From assembly GCA_963281255.1 (NCBI GenBank), contig OY725492.1:3959104-4023103 (forward strand): a stretch of 64,000 nucleotides of DNA, written 5' to 3'. Of the stretch, positions 61,201 through 64,000 are shown one piece after another. The position numbers and the translations under genes are program-made. The notes under the pieces are model-generated. The model saw only the letters and a list, made by a program, of their open reading frames with translations, did not search any database and was not told the origin of the DNA. The first letter of the stretch is position 1. Each line of letters starts with the position of its first letter. Origin of the DNA: Aphrocallistes beatrix. Lineage: Eukaryota > Porifera > Hexactinellida > Sceptrulophora > Aphrocallistidae.

Positions 61201-63992
61201 GGAAATTAGTTTGAAAATGATATCTCAGATTTTGATTTTCGGAGGAGACTTAATTAATTCTGGTACGTTCGTAAAAAAATCTATTTAATTATCCGAATAA
61301 GAGATCTCGTGAAAAGTAATTTACTCTCTAACTCTTGAAATTTATTTAATGGAGAATGTTCCGCAGTCCTCTTCTGTCTAGATCGAAGGTCTTGAGAAGG
61401 ACTCAGCTAGGATAAGACACGAGATCGAGGAGTATCAGAAACGGAAGCGAGCAACTGAGAGCAAACTTTCATCACTGAGAACGGAGGTACAAGAAAATGA
61501 CAGTAAACTACAGAAAGCTGCTCTGGACATAGACTTCTGTGCTGAGCAATGCAAAGTATATGAATCCCAATTGTCAGAGTTGGGGAAGAATCAAGTTACT
61601 GTTGATCCAAGGAGAGTAGAGAAGCTGGAGAGGAGAGTAAAGGAATTTCAAGACGTCTACAGTCAGATTCATGCTCAGTTTGCTAAGTCGGAAGCTGCTG
61701 TGCAAAAGTTGGATGAGAAGATCAAGGCTGTTGGAGCTGATAAAGTGGAGGCTCAGCAGAGCAGAATTAACACGATAAAGAAGGAGCTAGACGGGATTAA
61801 AAGCGCTATTTCTAAAGCCAAAGTGAGTTATAGTTATTGCGAAATTTCAAAATACGTATATAATACACGTAATTATATAATAATTATAGAATAATTATAG
61901 AATAATAACAAGCGTGCTTCGCTTGCTTGCGCTCCGCGGCTTTCAAACACTGCGTGTCTGCACAGTCGCCCTGCGGGCGCCTGGTGTTACTCAATCTAAC
62001 CTATTTTGGGAATTTTATATAAATATTGCAAACAAAGGTTAACAAATAATTTATCATATTGAACTGAAAATATAATATTCGAAATCTACAGCACTAAAAA
62101 ACCCCATGTGAACCGTTGGAAGCTATTCTCTAGCCTATTTTTGTGATTTGTTTACTTTATGTATCTATTGCAAACAAAAGTAAACAAATGATCATCAAAT
62201 TTACTCGAAAATATGATATTCGAAATCTACACCCCTTAAAACCCCATGTCAACCGTTGAAAGCAAGTTTCTAGCATATTTATGAGATTTGTTTACTTTAT
62301 GTATCTATTGTAAACAAAATAATTATTATATAATAATCATATAATTATTTTATAATAATTATATAATAATTATATAATAATTATATAATTATTTTATAAT
62401 TATTATATAATTATTATATAATTATTATATAATTATTATATAATTATTTTATAATTATTATATAATTATTATTGTAAATTATTCTTCGGCATCGATTAAT
62501 CGTCGCGTTGTGCCTCGGTATTTCCTCCCAATTAAGCTGCTGTTTGTTGGAAGCATGCTTCAGCTCAAGGTTGAAACCGCTTCAACCAAATACCAATTTA
62601 ACCGAATAATGGGTAGACCAAATAATTTGGTTAACCGAATAATTCGGTCAACCGAATATTTGGTCAACCAAATAATTTGGTCAACCGAATAATTTGGTCA
62701 ACCAAATAATACTTGATTATAGTTTTGCATAAATGTTTATATAAATATTTATATAGTAGGCTATGGCCTACATGTGATTATTGTGTTGGGAAAGCATGCA
62801 AATTACTTGTTTGGCTAAATATTCAGTTGACCAAATTATTTGGTTGACCAAATTATTCGGTTGACCAAATTATTCGGTTGACCAAATTATTCGGTTGACC
62901 AAATTATTTGGTTCTCAACCGAATACCAAATAATGATATTTGGTTACAAACCAAATATCAATTATTTGCAAATAATATTTGGTTAAACCGAATAATCAAC
63001 TATTCGGTTTCAACCCTGCTTCAGCTCTTAAACAAAATTTAAATTTTAGTAATTAAACTACATCTAAGAATCTCGTAACTAGACTTCGTTTTAAAATTCT
63101 TTTTGAGTGAAAATTAGCTTTCATTTTTAACAGATCAGCTGCTGATATCCTAATGGAAATTATTTGCAATTTAATTTCGGAAAGCTTGCCTATTATTCAT
63201 TGTCAATCAACAGGTTGGGATAGCCTCCAATGAAAGGAATATCAGCAAGTGTACTGATCAAATAGAATCCTATGAGATGGATATGAAGGAGGCGGAGAAC
63301 AAGAAAATAACTATTTCAGAGGATCTCTCTGCCTTAGAGCAGGACGTATTGCGGATAATGGAAGTATTTGAGAAAGCTGTGGAAGGGAGAGACGAGCTGA
63401 GGGAGGAAGTGGAACTGATAAAGAGTGAGTTGACTGAACTCACGAACTTGCTCAACAAACAGAAGTATGACCTCCAGGACTTGAAGCATGAGAAGGAAAA
63501 GTGAGAACTTTGCTAATAGGATCAATCCAAGTAGGAGATCCAAGCTAGATTGGATTTGGGAACTCCATATTCTATGATTCGAGCTTGAAACTAGAAAACT
63601 GACTTTTACCACAAGCAATTTTTGATACAATAAAATTTTGAAAAAATTTTGTGATCTACTAACCACAACATAGATACCTGCATTTTATCTGTTTGCATAT
63701 TATTAGACAAGATGCTATAATGAAGCAATACAAAGATAAAGAAAAGAACTACAAAGAGAAGTTGAAGAAACTAACATTTGACGGTTCTCCTCCCGACCCA
63801 CCCACTGAAGAGATGCTGGAGCAGATGGTGAAGGAGGATATGACGACAGAAGTGTCGGTGGAAGAGGAGAAACTGAGCATAATGAAACCTAACCTAGCTG
63901 CGATAGAGGAGTACAAGAAGAAAGAGGGAGTTTACGTCAAAAGGTCCGAATTGATCAGCCATTATGATAATGCGCATTTACATACTGAATAG
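52238..63992 (+). CDS. SMC4: SMC4, condensin ATPase subunit, 14 exons, C-terminal part missing
   Basis: SMC4 pairs with SMC2 in condensin. Exons: 52238-52570, 52825-52989, 53134-53300, 53523-53733, 54641-54945, 55270-55499, 57426-57608, 57682-57759, 59262-59491, 59579-59666, 59739-59887, 61382-61822, 63214-63500, and one starting at 63707. Junction phases all agree. The Walker A '[20 protein letters not shown]' is in exon 1 and the SMC4-type '[16 protein letters not shown]' in exon 2. Long coiled coils flank the hinge in exons 8-11 ('[12 protein letters not shown]', 'FDVAISTA', '[15 protein letters not shown]'). The last exon reaches '[18 protein letters not shown]' and then a stop at 63990-63992, before the signature and Walker B head. 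A donor inside this exon (perhaps AAAAG|GTCCGA near 63942) with exons beyond the window is more likely than a true end. DMAP1 lies in intron 6, GPN1 in intron 8 and a tRNA in intron 11. Confidence 0.93.
53938..54185 (+). repeat. dispersed repeat (GC-rich head plus one module) in SMC4 intron 4
   Basis: Head ACGCTTCGCTTGCTTGCGCT, then one 'CCCCATGTCAACCGTTGGAA' module; same family as 49605-50190 and 61905-62325. Confidence 0.8.
54270..54490 (+). repeat. second dispersed repeat in SMC4 intron 4
   Basis: Matches 43010-43330 with the middle part missing: shared GTCGTACAATGATTTCTATT, TTTTGCAGAGG.GTGAAAATTT and TTGACACCTACAT.CCAATTT blocks. Confidence 0.78.
54506..54624. repeat. tandem GTTTAAAC palindrome array
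   Basis: About nine GTTTAAAC octamers (plus near-matches) spaced every 10-12 bp by AT or GT linkers (CATG, CGTG). Each unit is its own reverse complement. It ends 16 bp before SMC4 exon 5, where a polypyrimidine tract would be expected. Confidence 0.93.
55086..55244. mobile_element. 159-bp hAT-type MITE in SMC4 intron 5
   Basis: Ends CAGTGGTTCCCAACCT and (inverted) CAGCGGTCTTCAACCT, flanked by the exact 8-bp duplication GGTTAGTG (55078-55085, 55245-55252). The CAGNGGTTC ends are those of animal hAT elements. It makes up about half of intron 5 (54946-55269). Confidence 0.92.
55619..57332 (-). CDS. DMAP1: DMAP1, DNMT1-associated protein 1, nested antisense in SMC4 intron 6
   Basis: Exons (5' to 3' on the minus strand) 57332-56811, 56752-56495, 56218-55619 give 459 residues, close to the usual length. 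DMAP1 is a SANT-domain subunit of the TIP60/NuA4 acetyltransferase and SRCAP complexes. Clear family blocks: '[20 protein letters not shown]', '[20 protein letters not shown]', '[19 protein letters not shown]', SANT '[20 protein letters not shown]', '[20 protein letters not shown]', and the DMAP-binding C-terminal half. Junction 1 works only if the 58-bp intron begins GCAAGT after AAG, a GC-AG intron. The ATG at 57332 is chosen over an upstream in-frame codon because it aligns with the family start. Intron 2 (56219-56494) contains a dispersed repeat. Confidence 0.94.
56280..56400 (+). repeat. dispersed repeat piece in DMAP1 intron 2
   Basis: About 118 bp nearly identical to 43173-43290: TCATTGACAATGA, CTCATTTCCGGTTAAGTCAT, GGGGTCCAAGCTATAAATAG. 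It contains a TATAAAT that could mislead promoter prediction. Confidence 0.82.
57918..58994 (+). CDS. GPN1: GPN1 GTPase, nested in SMC4 intron 8
   Basis: Intronless, 358 residues. GPN1 (XAB1/RPAP4) is a GPN-loop GTPase needed with GPN3 for assembly and nuclear import of RNA polymerase II. Motifs: G1 '[10 protein letters not shown]' (45-54), the family-defining Gly-Pro-Asn loop in '[16 protein letters not shown]' (105-107), G3 'FDTPGQ' (140-145), G4 'NKCD' (208-211). A Lys/Glu-rich C-terminal tail ends with an acidic stretch. It is on the same strand as SMC4, entirely within intron 8 (57760-59261), so its mRNA must arise from its own promoter in about 160 bp, or the SMC4 intron must be processed around it. 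Confidence 0.96.
   Translation: MATKAVFDTPQDDVTTSQTPQTLPESSSAPSPPGKSPTPCILVLGMAGAGKTTFVQRLAAELHSKKTPPYIINLDPAVLKLPYPVNIDIRDTVNYKEVMKQYNLGPNGGIMTSLNLFSTQFDQVLKYIEKRADEHSMVIFDTPGQLEVFTWSASGTIITDTLGQTLPTVVVYVMDTSRSVNPTTFMSNMLNACSILYKTTLPFILVMNKCDIIDNGFALEWMQDFTAFRQALADETSYMSSLVQSMSLALEEFYANINTVGVSSLTGFGIKQFLVAVDKSMGEYWDYLARRKKLQEQREKEEKDKKEEKLTKMKKRSGKGDKVKLGLDLAIRPESDSDDVEGGSQDEYSAELADDSLF
59100..59215. repeat. GC-rich CCGG cluster downstream of GPN1
   Basis: About nine CCGG sites (ACCCGGT, CCGGGT and variants) within 115 bp of otherwise AT-rich intron. It includes the perfect inverted repeat AATGACCGGGT / ACCCGGTCATT with a 3-base loop (about 59188-59212). Confidence 0.85.
60107..60179 (-). 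tRNA. tRNA-Val (anticodon TAC), in SMC4 intron 11
   Basis: 73 nt on the minus strand. It folds as a cloverleaf: acceptor GGTCCGT/ACGAACC, D-arm containing GTGTAGTGGCTATCAC, anticodon stem TCTGC/GCAGA with loop TTTACAC (anticodon TAC), and T-arm CTGGG-TTCGAGC-CCCAG. The GTAGTGG A box and GGTTCGAGCCC B box are intact and a TTTTT terminator follows (60097-60101 on the plus strand). Acceptor pair 4-69 is C-A, a mismatch, so the gene may be slightly impaired. Confidence 0.93.
60276..60483 (+). repeat. GGGAC-type dispersed repeat in SMC4 intron 11
   Basis: Inverse of 47695-47888, same family as 3160-3270. The right end ACGGGACAGTTGGCAAGTAT is well conserved. Many CGGGAC motifs inside. Confidence 0.88.
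61905..62325 (+). repeat. dispersed repeat (GC-rich head plus 2-3 modules) in SMC4 intron 12
   Basis: Head GCGTGCTTCGCTTGCTTGCG, then two to three modules with CCCCATGTCAACCGTTG and TTTGTTTACTTTATGTATCT. Same family as 49605-50190 and 53938-54185. Confidence 0.85.
62326..62480. repeat. AT-only palindromic microsatellite
   Basis: Runs of ATAATTATTATATAATTAT-like sequence with no C or G for about 150 bp, directly after the dispersed repeat. Confidence 0.9.
62567..63017. mobile_element. 451-bp foldback element with 10-bp target duplication
   Basis: The exact direct repeat GCTTCAGCTC flanks the block (62557-62566, 63018-63027). Ends are inverted: left AAGGTTGAAACCG, right CGGTTTCAACCCT. Both arms consist of a roughly 16-bp motif, TTGGTCAACCGAATAA and variants, repeated many times and inverted across a short AT-rich centre. 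A 9-11-bp duplication suggests Mutator-type mobilisation. It lies in SMC4 intron 12. Confidence 0.88.
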
Positions 63993-64000
63993 TGTTGAAC

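Overview
The window is nuclear DNA of a multicellular animal. Genes are split by GT-AG introns (one appears to be GC-AG), intergenic DNA is AT-rich and full of small DNA transposons, and the proteins are animal families: TAF6, EMSY, PCGF1, DMAP1, SMC4, GPN1, HGSNAT, mitochondrial EF-Ts, a TBC1D10-type Rab GAP and uroporphyrinogen decarboxylase. SPEF1, RGS22 and a ninein-like protein suggest motile cilia and centrioles. RING-less coiled-coil/NHL proteins and the compact, often intronless genes point to an invertebrate; I cannot name the phylum from the sequence. A 200-base assembly gap lies at 2393-2592.

Layout. 1-3.3 kb: end of a membrane-protein gene, an NHL-repeat gene, the gap, and the end of a coiled-coil gene. 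3.3-10.5 kb: four intronless plus-strand genes (TAF6, EMSY, NOXRED1, SPEF1). 11.3-13.6 kb: an unrecognised coiled-coil gene with a possible alternative membrane-anchored form. 14.3-17.8 kb: a SKP1-like gene whose large intron holds UROD on the opposite strand. 19.2-25.1 kb: minus-strand NHL and RGS22 genes. 25.9-30.4 kb: a foldback element and a 2.6 kb inverted-repeat transposon. 31.2-34.1 kb: TSFM and TBC1D10-type genes. 35.3-41.0 kb: HGSNAT in 22 exons. 41.5-47.5 kb: ninein-like gene in 6 exons. 48-51 kb: second copy of the transposon and other repeats. 51.3-64 kb: PCGF1, then SMC4, whose introns contain DMAP1 (antisense), GPN1 (sense) and a tRNA-Val gene.

Themes. Several genes share chromatin and transcription roles: TAF6 (TFIID), EMSY and DMAP1 (transcriptional and chromatin regulation), PCGF1 (Polycomb), SMC4 (condensin), GPN1 (RNA polymerase II assembly). 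Another group is ciliary or centrosomal: SPEF1, RGS22, ninein-like. These are neighbourhood observations; nothing shows co-regulation.

The most interesting part is the mobile DNA. A transposon family with 73-bp terminal inverted repeats and 5-bp target duplications occurs twice and carries a conserved exon-like piece ending at a splice donor, plus long TCAAG pentamer arrays. Comparing the two copies shows later insertions of other elements, with a clean empty site. At least eight further short inverted-repeat elements, several with exact TA, 8-bp or 10-bp target duplications, sit mostly in introns. Exon boundaries were worked out by eye from splice signals, reading phase and family alignment from memory; no search was run.
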